A stretch of DNA of 45,797 nucleotides from positions 1 through 45,797 of the forward strand of contig NZ_CADIKH010000051.1 in NCBI RefSeq assembly GCF_902859855.1, in the 5' to 3' direction. This stretch comes from Paraburkholderia humisilvae. GTDB taxonomy: Bacteria; Pseudomonadota; Gammaproteobacteria; Burkholderiales; Burkholderiaceae. The notes beneath the pieces are model-generated. The model saw only the letters and a list, made by a program, of their open reading frames with translations, was not told where the DNA came from and did no database searches. Numbering within the stretch: position 1 is the first letter of the stretch; the number at the start of each line of letters is the position of its first letter. The position numbers were made by a program, and so were the translations under genes. This document shows positions 16,734 to 25,035 of this stretch, piece after piece.

Positions 16734-17777
16734 ATGGTTCACATCGCAAATACCGCGGTTTCGGCGACGGTGAAGGGAATTTTCGCAGCCCGAGTCTCCC
16801 GATATTTTGCGTCGGTTCTGGTGGGCGCGATGTTGGCAACAGGTTCGGCGCGGGCTCAGGCCCCTTCGTTCGACTCATTTGCGGTGCCCTCCGGCAGCGC
16901 ACCGCACGATGTCGCGCCAGAGCCTGACGGCACCGTCTGGTATACCGCGCAGGCGCAAGGCGCAGTCGGAAGGTTGGACCCGCGCAGCGGCAAGACCGAG
17001 CGGGTCCCGCTCGGCAACGGATCGGCGCCGCACGGCGTGATCATCGGTCCGGATGGCGCAGCGTGGATCACCGACGGCGGGCTGAACGCGATCGTGCGCG
17101 TCGATCCGAAGACGCTCGCTGTCGCGCGCTTCCCGTTGCCCAAAGACCGACCGAGCGCCAATCTGAACACGGCGGTCTTCGACAAACAAGGCCACCTGTG
17201 GTTTACCGGACAAAGTGGAATCTATGGTGAACTTGACCCGGAAAGCGGCAGCATGCGCGTGTTCAATGCGCCACGCGGGCCGGGCGCCTATGGAATCTGT
17301 GTCACGCCTGACGGCAGCTTGTACTTCGCTTCACTGGCTGGCAGCTACCTCGGCCGCATCGATCCGGTGAGCGGCAAAGCGCAGGTCATCGAGCCGCCGA
17401 CACCGGAACAGGGAGCACGCCGGGTGTGGTCCGATTCAAGAGGACGCGTCTGGATCAGCGAGTGGAACGCGGGAAAGGTGGGTGTGTTCGATCCGGCGAC
17501 GCATCGGTGGCGCGAATGGAAACTCCCAGGCGCCGATCCGCATGCGTATGCGATATTCGTTGACGACAAAGACATCGTCTGGCTCAGCGAATGGAGCGCT
17601 AACGCGCTAGTCCGCTTCGACCCACGAACCGAACGATTCGACACGTTTGCGCTGCCGCGGCCGCACGCGAACGTCCGTCAGATGATGGGCCGGCCAGCAG
17701 AAGTCTGGCTTTCCGAGTCGGGCACGGATCATCTGCTGCGCTACCGGTCCGGCGCAGCGATGGTCGACAGCAAGTGA
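16734..17777 (+). CDS. Exported virginiamycin B lyase-like beta-propeller protein
   Basis: 347 aa from ATG 16734, chosen because GGAGG lies 6 bases before it and because a signal peptide follows (SVLVGAMLATGSARAQA). The mature part has six to seven repeats with xPDGxxW(Y/I/F)(T/S) and (G/A)(R/E)LDPxSG, the NHL/SMP-30-like pattern of streptogramin lyase (Vgb). True Vgb is cytoplasmic and opens streptogramin B; an exported relative more likely acts as a periplasmic lactonase or binding propeller. It starts 220 bases behind the epoxide hydrolase, on the same strand. Confidence 0.8.
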   Translation: MVHIANTAVSATVKGIFAARVSRYFASVLVGAMLATGSARAQAPSFDSFAVPSGSAPHDVAPEPDGTVWYTAQAQGAVGRLDPRSGKTERVPLGNGSAPHGVIIGPDGAAWITDGGLNAIVRVDPKTLAVARFPLPKDRPSANLNTAVFDKQGHLWFTGQSGIYGELDPESGSMRVFNAPRGPGAYGICVTPDGSLYFASLAGSYLGRIDPVSGKAQVIEPPTPEQGARRVWSDSRGRVWISEWNAGKVGVFDPATHRWREWKLPGADPHAYAIFVDDKDIVWLSEWSANALVRFDPRTERFDTFALPRPHANVRQMMGRPAEVWLSESGTDHLLRYRSGAAMVDSK

Positions 17778-17813
17778 CCCCACATCAACCGTTAGCTCTT
17801 CCAGGCAACTTCC

Positions 17814-18020
17814 ATGACTGACGATTCCGATCGCGATCCTGATTCCGATCCCGACCAACTGAAGGGCCCGGGTGGCATGACGCTGCGGCAGATCCACGAA
17901 CAGGTGCGGAAATCCATCCAGCGGGACCATGAGACGCAGGCCGCGCACCACGCGCTCGCGCCTAAAAGCCGATGGCAGCGGTGGGTACGGTACGTATGGG
18001 GCCGCAGCGGGCGACGCTAG
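17814..18020 (+). CDS. Small hypothetical protein
   Basis: 68 aa: an acidic start (MTDDSDRDPDSDPDQLKG), a middle helix (TLRQIHEQVRKSIQRDHETQ) and a basic, aromatic end (RWQRWVRYVWGRSGRR). It begins 37 bases after the Vgb-like gene. No family is recognised. Charge segregation and compact size are plausible for a real protein, but the ribosome site is weak (CCAGGCAAC). Confidence 0.45.
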   Translation: MTDDSDRDPDSDPDQLKGPGGMTLRQIHEQVRKSIQRDHETQAAHHALAPKSRWQRWVRYVWGRSGRR

Positions 18021-18307
18021 CTGCTGGCGTGGCTGCGTGTGAGTGCAGCGACCCGGAACGGACGGTGGGCGACACGCCCGCCGAAAGTTCGCCCTGCAAC
18101 TGCCGAGGGAATTCGTCAGTGGACCCCTCCTCCGCGCCGACTTCGATTGTGTTAAGCGCTCGCCGCACGACGTCCACCGTCGTCAGTTGATCGCGTCGCG
18201 CAGGCGATGTCGAACTGCTTTGGTCGGACGATTCGTGACGTTCCGCGCATCGCATACGGTATGCACATCAAGTACCTATGAAAAACATAGTATCAACTAT
18301 CAAAACT

Positions 18308-18387
18308 CGCATGCGATTAAATCTTTTGCGATTGACACCGCAAGCGTCCTTCTTCATTATTCGACGCAAGCGATTGAATCGCATGCG
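18308..18387 (+). promoter_or_regulatory. ohr promoter flanked by an inverted 16-bp operator pair
   Basis: A sigma-70-like promoter: TTGACA (18332-18337), 17-base spacer, CATTAT (18355-18360). It is bracketed by CGCATGCGATTAAATC (18308-18323) and, inverted, GATTGAATCGCATGCG (18372-18387); the two match at 15 of 16 positions. The left copy abuts the -35 and the right copy lies at about +5 to +20. The right copy also contains its own palindrome, GCGATTGAATCGC (18370-18382). The surrounding 150 bases are AT-rich. A dimeric redox repressor of the OhrR/MarR type is the obvious candidate, but no ohrR gene adjoins. Confidence 0.6.
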
Positions 18388-18428
18388 ATGTACAACGCTT
18401 AGTACCCTTATTCACATTGGAATCCATC

Positions 18429-18875
18429 ATGACCAAGATCGATCAAGTCCTTTTCTCAGGCAATTCCAACGCCACGGTCAATCACGACCCCGATGTCCAG
18501 CGTGGTGAGCGCGGCGTCCTCGACCTCAAGCTGTCAGCGCTCAACGGTGAAAGCCGCGATTTCATCGCCACCGAGCTGCACCCGCGAGCCGAGCAGTTAT
18601 TTTCGGGTGCGTGGTCGGCCTGTTACATCAGCGCGTTCGAAATTGCCGCGTCGATGCGGAAGGTCACGCTGCCGCCCGACTATTCCGTGGACGTCCAGGT
18701 CAGTATCGGGACGGTCGGTAACGGCTTTGGCCTCGGCGCCCAGTTCACCATTCGCGCGCCGGGTCTGGCAGCCGAGGTCGTCGAGGCAATCGCGAACCGC
18801 GCCCATCAGATCTGCCCGTACTCGAAGGCCGTGCACGGCAACATCGAGGTCGGCCTGTACGTCGTCACGGCGTGA
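18429..18875 (+). CDS. Ohr-family organic hydroperoxide reductase, copy 1
   Basis: 148 aa from ATG 18429; the in-frame start at 18417 would add four residues. OsmC/Ohr fold with both redox cysteines: Cys65 in GAWSACY and Cys129 in HQICPYSKA. Ohr proteins detoxify organic hydroperoxides through a Cys-Cys disulfide, usually with lipoylated proteins as reductant. The gene is followed 74 bases later by a second copy with a closely similar leader, so the pair arose by tandem duplication. Confidence 0.9.
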   Translation: MTKIDQVLFSGNSNATVNHDPDVQRGERGVLDLKLSALNGESRDFIATELHPRAEQLFSGAWSACYISAFEIAASMRKVTLPPDYSVDVQVSIGTVGNGFGLGAQFTIRAPGLAAEVVEAIANRAHQICPYSKAVHGNIEVGLYVVTA

Positions 18876-18949
18876 CCGAAACAACGCTCACGATTACATC
18901 GCACAAGATTTGAATGCACTCAATACCCTCATCAACATTGGAATTCATC

Positions 18950-19396
18950 ATGGAAAAGATCGAAAAAGTCCTCGCCGCAGGTAACGCCCACATCACGGTC
19001 AATCGCGACCCCGATGCCCAGCGCGGCGAGTTTGGCGTCTACGACCTCACGTTGACAGCGGCGGGCGTTGAGAACCTCGATTACGTCGGCACCGAGCCGC
19101 ACCCGAGAGCCGAGCAGTTGTTTGCGGGTGCCTGGTCTGCCTGTTACACCACCGTGTTCGGGATGGCGGCCCAACTGAACAAGGTCACACTCCCGCCCGA
19201 CTATTCCGTGGACATCCAGGTGAACATCGGGCAGACCGGTGCCGCATGGTTGCTCGGCGCCCAGTTCGACATCCGCGTGCCGGGAGTGGAAAAGAAAGTT
19301 GTTCAGAAAATTGCGCACCTGGCCCATCAGATCTGCCCGTACTCGAAGTCTGTGCGCGGCAACATCGAGATCGCTACGAACATCGTCACGGCGTGA
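18950..19396 (+). CDS. Ohr-family organic hydroperoxide reductase, copy 2
   Basis: 148 aa from ATG 18950; the reading can extend to 18914 without support. It keeps Cys65 (GAWSACY) and Cys129 (HQICPYSKS). It is collinear with the upstream copy without gaps and shares HPRAEQLF, KVTLPPDYSVD and QVxIG blocks. Many surface positions differ, so the duplication is not recent. The 26 bases before the ATG match the leader of copy 1 at 22 positions, but the promoter and the operator pair are not repeated, so both are probably read from the promoter at 18332. Confidence 0.9.
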   Translation: MEKIEKVLAAGNAHITVNRDPDAQRGEFGVYDLTLTAAGVENLDYVGTEPHPRAEQLFAGAWSACYTTVFGMAAQLNKVTLPPDYSVDIQVNIGQTGAAWLLGAQFDIRVPGVEKKVVQKIAHLAHQICPYSKSVRGNIEIATNIVTA

Positions 19397-19590
19397 TCCA
19401 TCAGGGCACGTGACTCGGTCTGGGGGCACGTGCTCTTCACTGAACATGTTTTAGCGAATCCCCATCGCGAAGACTAAGCTCATCGTTGCACGGCTCGTGC
19501 GCCGAAAGCGTCTGCGAACGTGCAAGCGGCCACGGCCCGAGATCGCCCTGAACGCAACACTGGTCTACCAGTCGCCTTAGGAGAAGCACC

Positions 19591-20448
19591 ATGCCCGACT
19601 CTTCGCAACTCGACATCGACCGCAGCTATCCGGGCCGGTGGACAATCACCTTTAGCAATCCACCGATCAACATGTTTGTTCCTGCGACGATCGTCGAATT
19701 GGGTGCACTCGTGACTGACCTCGAGTTGGACCCGTCCGTGAAGGTCGTCGTGTTCCAATCGGCGAACCCCGATTTTTTCGTCGCCCATCTTGATGTCGCC
19801 AAGGCAGCCGAACGGCCGGAGGTGTTGGGCCTTTGGCGTGACTTTGTGCTACGGCTGTCGTCCACTCAGGTCGTTAGCATCGCCAAGATTCGCGGCCGCA
19901 CGCGCGGCATTGGTAACGAGTTCGTGCTGGCCTGCGACATGCGCTTCGCCAGCAGGCAGAGTGCCCTATTCGGCAACCCCGAAGTCGGCGTCGGTCTGCT
20001 TCCGGGAGGCGGGGCGCTGGAATGGCTGCCGCGCCTCGTCGGACGTTCGCGGGCACTTGAGATTATCCTCAGCGCCGACGACTTCGATGCCGACGTTGCC
20101 GAACGCTATGGCTGGGTGAACCGCACGCTGGACGATGACGATCTCGATTCCTTTGTCGATACGCTTGTCCAACGTCTGGCCTCATTCGACCGTGAAACAC
20201 TCGGCGCGGCGAAAGCCCAGGTCAATCGGTTTGGAACGCCGACGGCTGCGGAACTCCAGTCGAGCATCGACCTGTTCTTCCCGGCACTGACCTCGCCAAA
20301 TGGGCAGGCACGCCGCGCCAGGCTCCGTAGTCTGGCCTATGGAGTTCCGGGCGACTTCGAAATGAACTTCGGCAGATACCTGCCTACACTAGGGCCGGCA
20401 GGCGCCGATGACAGCGCCCCGCCACGCGCCGGCGCACCGAAGGGCTGA
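19591..20448 (+). CDS. Enoyl-CoA hydratase/isomerase (crotonase) family protein
   Basis: 285 aa, with AGGAGAAGCACC before the ATG. Crotonase-fold marks: the oxyanion-hole segments NPDFFVAHLDV and GRTRGIGNEFVLACDMRFAS, then FGNPEVGVGLLPGGGALEWLPRLVG. The usual first catalytic Glu of hydratases falls at NEF(V)LACD, but the second Glu position (PEVGVGLLPGGG) keeps PE, so either hydratase or another CoA-ester reaction is possible. The C-terminal ~25 residues (GADDSAPPRAGAPKG) are disordered. It is convergent with the Lrp gene. Substrate unknown. Confidence 0.82.
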   Translation: MPDSSQLDIDRSYPGRWTITFSNPPINMFVPATIVELGALVTDLELDPSVKVVVFQSANPDFFVAHLDVAKAAERPEVLGLWRDFVLRLSSTQVVSIAKIRGRTRGIGNEFVLACDMRFASRQSALFGNPEVGVGLLPGGGALEWLPRLVGRSRALEIILSADDFDADVAERYGWVNRTLDDDDLDSFVDTLVQRLASFDRETLGAAKAQVNRFGTPTAAELQSSIDLFFPALTSPNGQARRARLRSLAYGVPGDFEMNFGRYLPTLGPAGADDSAPPRAGAPKG

Positions 20449-20548
20449 GCCTCTTCCTGCCATTCGCGCGGCACCCGCCGTCGCTGTGCGCCGGAGCCTG
20501 TTCGCACCCAGCGCTCCGCAAGCCGCGGACGGCGAGAACTCTCACGCG

Positions 20549-21013
20549 TTAGATCGGCAATTCCGTGGACTGCTTGACCTTCTGCAAAGGTATATCGGTT
20601 TTTACCGTCTGCACGCCGATGGCTCGGACGAGATGCGTGCTCTGGAATTTCCGATAGGCGTCGATGTCGGCGGCAACGACACGGAGCAGCGCGTCGCATT
20701 CGCCGGCCATGATGTAACACTCCAGAACCTCCGGTAACTGTCGCACAGCTTCTGCGAAACGCTCCACAGTTTCCGCATCCTGGGACACCAGCGATATGCG
20801 CGCAAACACGGTCAGTCCCAAACCTGTCGCGACCGTGTTGAGCAACGCCACATACCCTTCAATGACCCGCAATTCCTCCAGGCGCCGTACCCGTCTGAGA
20901 CAGGGTGACGGCGATAGGCCGACAGTCTCGGCTAGTTGAAGGTTCGGTAGCTTGCCATCACGCTGGAGCGCGCGAAGGATACGAATATCAAGTGTGTCGA
21001 GTTTAATGGGCAT
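20549..21013 (-). CDS. Lrp/AsnC-family transcriptional regulator
   Basis: 154 aa from ATG 21013 (MPIKLDTLDIRILRALQ). A much longer reading to 21307 overlaps the divergent TPP gene and is rejected. The HTH is GKLPNLQLAETVGLSPSPCLRRVRRLEE. The RAM ligand domain follows, with TVFARISLVSQDAETVERF and CYIMAGECDALLRVVAADIDAYRKF. It is divergent from the TPP enzyme across 133 bases, so that gene is the likely target. Effector probably an amino acid or 2-oxo acid, as usual in the family. Confidence 0.9.
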   Translation of the reverse strand: MPIKLDTLDIRILRALQRDGKLPNLQLAETVGLSPSPCLRRVRRLEELRVIEGYVALLNTVATGLGLTVFARISLVSQDAETVERFAEAVRQLPEVLECYIMAGECDALLRVVAADIDAYRKFQSTHLVRAIGVQTVKTDIPLQKVKQSTELPI

Positions 21014-21146
21014 TGGATTGCGCGGAACAGGAGGAATGAGATATCCAGCGCTCAATGTAATATGACTTGAAGCTATTTCGCAATCGCGTGCGCACCGGTC
21101 AGGGCTAAACTTTTTCTTCATCTGAACCCTTTCGACGGCTGCCCAC

Positions 21147-22841
21147 ATGACATTGAGCTCGACCCTTAACCCACTAAGTGCAAGCGAACGACGCGGCGCG
21201 GATCTTTTCGTAGAAGTGCTGCAAAGCGAAGGCGTACGGCATATCTTCGGCAATCCGGGTACGACCGAGCTGCCGTTGCTGGACGCACTGGCGGACAGCT
21301 CCGGCATCGACTATGTTCTCGGCCTCCACGAGGCCTCAGTGGTTGCAATGGCGGACGGTTATGCACAGGCGTCCGGCCGGCCAGGATTTGTCAATCTCCA
21401 CACAGCGGGCGGCCTCGGCAACGCGATGGGCGCGATCTTCAACGCGAAGGTGGCGAACACGCCACTCGTCGTCACCGCCGGACAGCAGGACACGCGCCAC
21501 AGCGTGACCGATCCACTGCTTCACGGCGATCTCGTCGGCATCGCGCGTCCGAACGTGAAGTGGGCGGAGGAAATCCGCCATCCCGAGCATATCCCGATGT
21601 TGCTGCGCCGCGCCCTGCAGGACTGCCGTACGGGCCCCGCTGGCCCGGTGTTCCTGTCGTTGCCGATCGATACGATGGAGCGTCGCACGATCATGGACGC
21701 GGGCGAGGCGTCCCGAATCGAGCGGGCCTCGGTGGCGAGCGAGCTTGACAAACTGGCTGATGTGCTTGCTCAGGTGACGCCCGGCCGCCTTGCGCTCGTC
21801 GTCGGTGAGGAGGTCTTCGCGGCGGATGCCAGCGGCGAAGCCGTGACGCTGGCCGAGGCGCTCGGTGCGCCGGTCTTCGGTGCATCCTGGCCGGGCCACA
21901 TCCCCTTCCCGACCGCCCATCCGCAGTGGCGAGGAACCTTGCCGCCGAAGGCGGCCGACATGCGGGAGACGTTCGCTCCTTTCGACGCGGTTCTGCTTCT
22001 CGGCGGCCATTCGCTGATCAGCAACCCCTATTCCGGAGGACCCGCCATCCCGCCGCATTGCCGACTCTTCCAACTCACGAGCGACGGTCATCAGCTTGGC
22101 CGGGTTCACGGGACGGCGCTAGGTCTCGTCGGCGATCTACGACTTTCGCTCAGAGCGCTACTGCCGATATTCGCGCGGAAGCTTCTGCCGCAGAAAGGAG
22201 CAATCGCCAGGCTTCGCGAGGCCGCGGCCCGCGAGCGCGATGCACGCCGGGTTGAGGCGGCAAATCGCTCGGCCCGCGAGTTCGACGCGCCAACAACCAC
22301 CCCCTTCGTCGCCGCGTTCGAGACGATCAGGGCAATCGGACCGGACCTTCCGATCGTCGACGAAGCCCCTGTCTCGATCAGGCATGTGCGCACATGCCTC
22401 AATTCGGCCTCGGTCCGACAATACGTGTTCACCCGCAGCGCAACGCTCGGCTGGGGCATGCCAGCGGCGGTCGGCACGTCGCTGGCGCTGGATCGCAGCC
22501 CCGTGGTTTGCCTCGTTGGCGACGGCTCCGCCATGTACTCACCGCAGGCGCTCTGGACAGCGGCGCACGAGCGCGTGCCCGTTACCTTCGTCGTGTTGAA
22601 CAATCGCGAATACAACATCCTGAAGAACAACGTGCGCGCCCAGACGCAGTACCGCAGCGCCGGAGCGAACCGGTTCATCGGCATGGACATCGCAGACCCT
22701 GCGATCGATTTCGTGAGCCTCGCCTTGTCGCTCGGTGTGCCGGCGCGGCGTGTCGAGCGGGCCGGCGACATCGCCGCCGCCGTGGAGGATGGCATCCGTT
22801 CAGGGCAGCCGAACCTCGTCGAAGTGCCCATATCGAGTTGA
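21147..22841 (+). CDS. Benzoylformate decarboxylase-like ThDP-dependent enzyme
   Basis: 564 aa. Three-domain thiamine-diphosphate enzyme: N-terminal Pyr domain with GNPGTTELPLLDAL (activating Glu41), NLHTAGGLGNAMGA and TAGQQDTRH; central domain; PP domain with GDGSAMYSPQALWTAA ending in VLNN. These blocks follow Pseudomonas putida benzoylformate decarboxylase closely. Of its active-site residues, His70 has an equivalent (NLH), Ser26 is Thr, and the His281 position appears to be Asn (ISNPYSG), so the substrate may differ. Lrp/AsnC regulator divergent. Probable role: decarboxylation or ligation of an aromatic or branched 2-oxo acid. Confidence 0.82.
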   Translation: MTLSSTLNPLSASERRGADLFVEVLQSEGVRHIFGNPGTTELPLLDALADSSGIDYVLGLHEASVVAMADGYAQASGRPGFVNLHTAGGLGNAMGAIFNAKVANTPLVVTAGQQDTRHSVTDPLLHGDLVGIARPNVKWAEEIRHPEHIPMLLRRALQDCRTGPAGPVFLSLPIDTMERRTIMDAGEASRIERASVASELDKLADVLAQVTPGRLALVVGEEVFAADASGEAVTLAEALGAPVFGASWPGHIPFPTAHPQWRGTLPPKAADMRETFAPFDAVLLLGGHSLISNPYSGGPAIPPHCRLFQLTSDGHQLGRVHGTALGLVGDLRLSLRALLPIFARKLLPQKGAIARLREAAARERDARRVEAANRSAREFDAPTTTPFVAAFETIRAIGPDLPIVDEAPVSIRHVRTCLNSASVRQYVFTRSATLGWGMPAAVGTSLALDRSPVVCLVGDGSAMYSPQALWTAAHERVPVTFVVLNNREYNILKNNVRAQTQYRSAGANRFIGMDIADPAIDFVSLALSLGVPARRVERAGDIAAAVEDGIRSGQPNLVEVPISS

Positions 22842-23442
22842 TCTCAAGGACCAGTGCCCGCGCGCGTCCTCCTCAGGTTGGCGAATTCATGGCTGGCCCA
22901 ATCGTCGATGTACGAGCGTCATCGTGCAGTTGGCGAGAGTGCCCGGCGGCCCATGCGTTGAAGGCCCCCGCATTCCTCCGCGGCGGCTGCATGGGGCAGC
23001 GTGCAACGGCATCGTGCGGTTAAAGGAACGCTCAACGCACGCGCTTGCTTCGCAATGGACTGATTGGCAGGCACCATTGCGATTGGCTTATCGCGTCTAT
23101 CCACCCACGCATGAGACGGATGCGCGTGCCTGTCACCGCTGCCGCAGCGAATGTCAGATCACGGTAGATCACCGGTCGTTTGATTCGGTCGAGGTTGCCA
23201 GAATGACTGTCCGCTACTGGCCGACTACTGCCTCATGCCGAGCCGCAAATGGGGTCCGCGGCCACGGACTGCCCGCGCCCCGTTGCTGTCATTCGAACAG
23301 CAGGACCTGGCATCGGAAAGCAGTCGTCTGCATGTCTTCGGCACATGCGTCCGACCGCCGATGCAGATGGTTACGATCCGAATCCAGAATCGAGTCTGGC
23401 GGTCTGGCTCAAGACCGCTTCCACTCGCGACGACGCCAGGGA
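22842..23442. other. 601-base gap without a gene; part of a dispersed intergenic repeat
   Basis: No supported reading. A 386-aa plus-strand ORF spans it but is rich in Arg, Cys, His and Ser with no domain, and continues antisense to the SDR gene. The segment 23204-23238 (TGACTGTCCGC, then TGGCCGACTACTGCCTCATGC) resembles 25097-25132, another intergenic stretch in this window. This suggests a dispersed, decayed intergenic repeat. Confidence 0.4.
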
Positions 23443-24216
23443 TCAGAGCCGTACGCCGCCTGTCGCGTCCACGACTTGGCCCGTCATCCAACGCGCGTCG
23501 TTCGAGGCCGTGAAGGCGACGATATCGGCGACGTCCGCGGGCTGTCCCACGCGTGCAAACACCGACATCGCCTCCGCGCCGGCGCGCGCCTCCGGCACGT
23601 TGATCCAGGAAGCGTTCATGTCGGTTTCCGTCACGCCCGGCATCACCGCATTCACCGTGATCCCGCGCGGTCCGAATTCCGGCGCAAGCGCCAGCGTAAG
23701 CGTTTCGAGCGCGCCCTTGGACGCCGCATAGACGGGATGGGTAGGCGCGGCGACGCGTGTAAATCCCGTCGAGACGTTGATGATGCGCCCGTTGTCGCGG
23801 ATGTGATCGGCGAGAACCTGGATGAGGAAAAAGGGGGCCTTCAGGTTGGTCGCGAGAATCTCGTCGAAGGTTGCCTCGGAGGTGTGTGCCAGTGAGATCG
23901 CGGGCGACACGCCGGCGTTGTTGACGAGAATGTCGAACCTGGAATCGCCGGTAACGGCAACCACGGCAGTGCGGAATTGATCCCACACCCGCTCGGCAGC
24001 CTCTTTGCCACCTTTCAGATCGGCGCGGATGGCGACGGCCCTGGCGCCCAGTGCTTCGATATCGCGAACCGTCGCCTCAGCGGCCTGGACGTTGCTTGCA
24101 TAGTGCACGCCGATCAGCGATGCACCCTCGCGCGCAAACGCCAGCGCAACGGCGCGGCCGATTCCTCGCGAGCCCCCGGTGACGAGGGCGACTTTGTTCA
24201 ACAGTTTTCCAGACAT
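23443..24216 (-). CDS. Short-chain dehydrogenase/reductase (SDR)
   Basis: 257 aa from ATG 24216 (MSGKLLNKVALVTGGSRGIG). Classical SDR: TGGSRGIGRAV nucleotide motif, NNAGVSPA, catalytic Tyr/Lys in HPVYAASKGALE, and PGVTETDMN then GQPADVADIVAFTAS. The end is MTGQVVDATGGVRL. It probably reduces a carbonyl or oxidises an alcohol with NAD(P)H; substrate unknown. It is divergent from a TetR gene over a shared palindrome, so TetR control is likely. The motif is complete, in contrast with the SDR remnant at 4658. Confidence 0.92.
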   Translation of the reverse strand: MSGKLLNKVALVTGGSRGIGRAVALAFAREGASLIGVHYASNVQAAEATVRDIEALGARAVAIRADLKGGKEAAERVWDQFRTAVVAVTGDSRFDILVNNAGVSPAISLAHTSEATFDEILATNLKAPFFLIQVLADHIRDNGRIINVSTGFTRVAAPTHPVYAASKGALETLTLALAPEFGPRGITVNAVMPGVTETDMNASWINVPEARAGAEAMSVFARVGQPADVADIVAFTASNDARWMTGQVVDATGGVRL

Positions 24217-24302
24217 CTGTTGTCTCCAATGATGATTCGGGTTTGGATCAACGCGCTCGTTGCCAAGGAAGGCGGAGAGCGCCAAACGCCGAGAGGTTTT
24301 TT

Positions 24303-24326
24303 TCGTAACGATCGTTACGATAACGA
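24303..24326 (+). promoter_or_regulatory. TetR operator: perfect 18-bp palindrome plus overlapping second site
   Basis: TCGTAACGATCGTTACGA (24303-24320) is a perfect palindrome. It overlaps a second inverted pair, TCGTTA-CGA-TAACGA (24312-24326). A TATAAT box lies 4 bases to the right (24331-24336). The site sits in the 180-base gap between divergent SDR and TetR genes, so binding would block both. Confidence 0.7.
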
Positions 24327-24396
24327 TCAGTATAATTGGGGGACATGGACTGTCAAGCAGTTTTCAGAACGATGGCTACGAAAGACGAGGTGACCC

Positions 24397-25035
24397 ATGG
24401 GACGGCATCGTGAGTTCGATGTGGAGCAGGTGCTCGATGCGGTGCTGTGCGTTTTCTGGCGCAAGGGTTACGAAGGTGCGTCCTACGCGGACCTGACCGA
24501 GGCCGCGGGCGTGGAGCGTCCAGCGCTGTACGCCGCCTTCGGGAACAAGGAAGCACTGTTTCGGCGGGCCTTGACTCGCTACTACGAGCGATACATGGAC
24601 TTCGTCCCAGTCGCTCTTGCGCTGCCGACCGCACGGGAAGTCGCGGCGCACATCCTCTATGGCTCGGTCGAACTGAACACGCGGTTTCCCAACCACACCG
24701 GTTGCCTCGGTATCAACGGGGCCATGGCGGCCTCGGACGAGGCGGAGCCTGTACGACAGGCTTTGATCCAGGTCCGTGCCGAGGGCGAGGCGTTGCTTCG
24801 CGAGCGCTTTGAACGGGCGAAAGACCAGGGCGACTTGCCAACGACCGCGCGGCCTGACGCGCTTGCAGCCTTCGTGATGGCCGTTGTGCACGGCATGGCG
24901 GTGCAGGCAAAGGCAGGATTTGGACGCGAGATGCTGTGCGCCGTTGCCGATCAGGCGCTGGCCACCTGGCCGATCGGCCGCTCGACCGTGCCCGAGACCG
25001 GGCGCGCCGGGCCCAGTGGCGCCGCGCCTTGCTGA
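24397..25035 (+). CDS. TetR-family transcriptional regulator
   Basis: 212 aa. N-terminal HTH: FDVEQVLDAVLCVFWRKGYE, then GASYADLTEAAGVERPALYAAFGNKEALFRRAL. The C-terminal ligand domain has the TetR_C form with NHTGCLGINGAMA, common in regulators of SDR or reductase genes responding to electrophiles. GAGGTGACCC precedes the ATG. It is divergent from the SDR at 24216 and probably represses it and itself through the palindrome at 24303. Inducer unknown. Confidence 0.9.
   Translation: MGRHREFDVEQVLDAVLCVFWRKGYEGASYADLTEAAGVERPALYAAFGNKEALFRRALTRYYERYMDFVPVALALPTAREVAAHILYGSVELNTRFPNHTGCLGINGAMAASDEAEPVRQALIQVRAEGEALLRERFERAKDQGDLPTTARPDALAAFVMAVVHGMAVQAKAGFGREMLCAVADQALATWPIGRSTVPETGRAGPSGAAPC

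Noticed and set aside
19397..19440. Terminator after the ohr pair
   Set aside because: Two GGCACGTG copies (CACGTG is self-complementary) are present, but there is no T-run and no convincing stem.
22735..23895. 386-aa plus-strand ORF spanning the gap after the TPP enzyme
   Set aside because: It overlaps two real genes, is rich in Cys/Arg/His/Ser, and has no domain.
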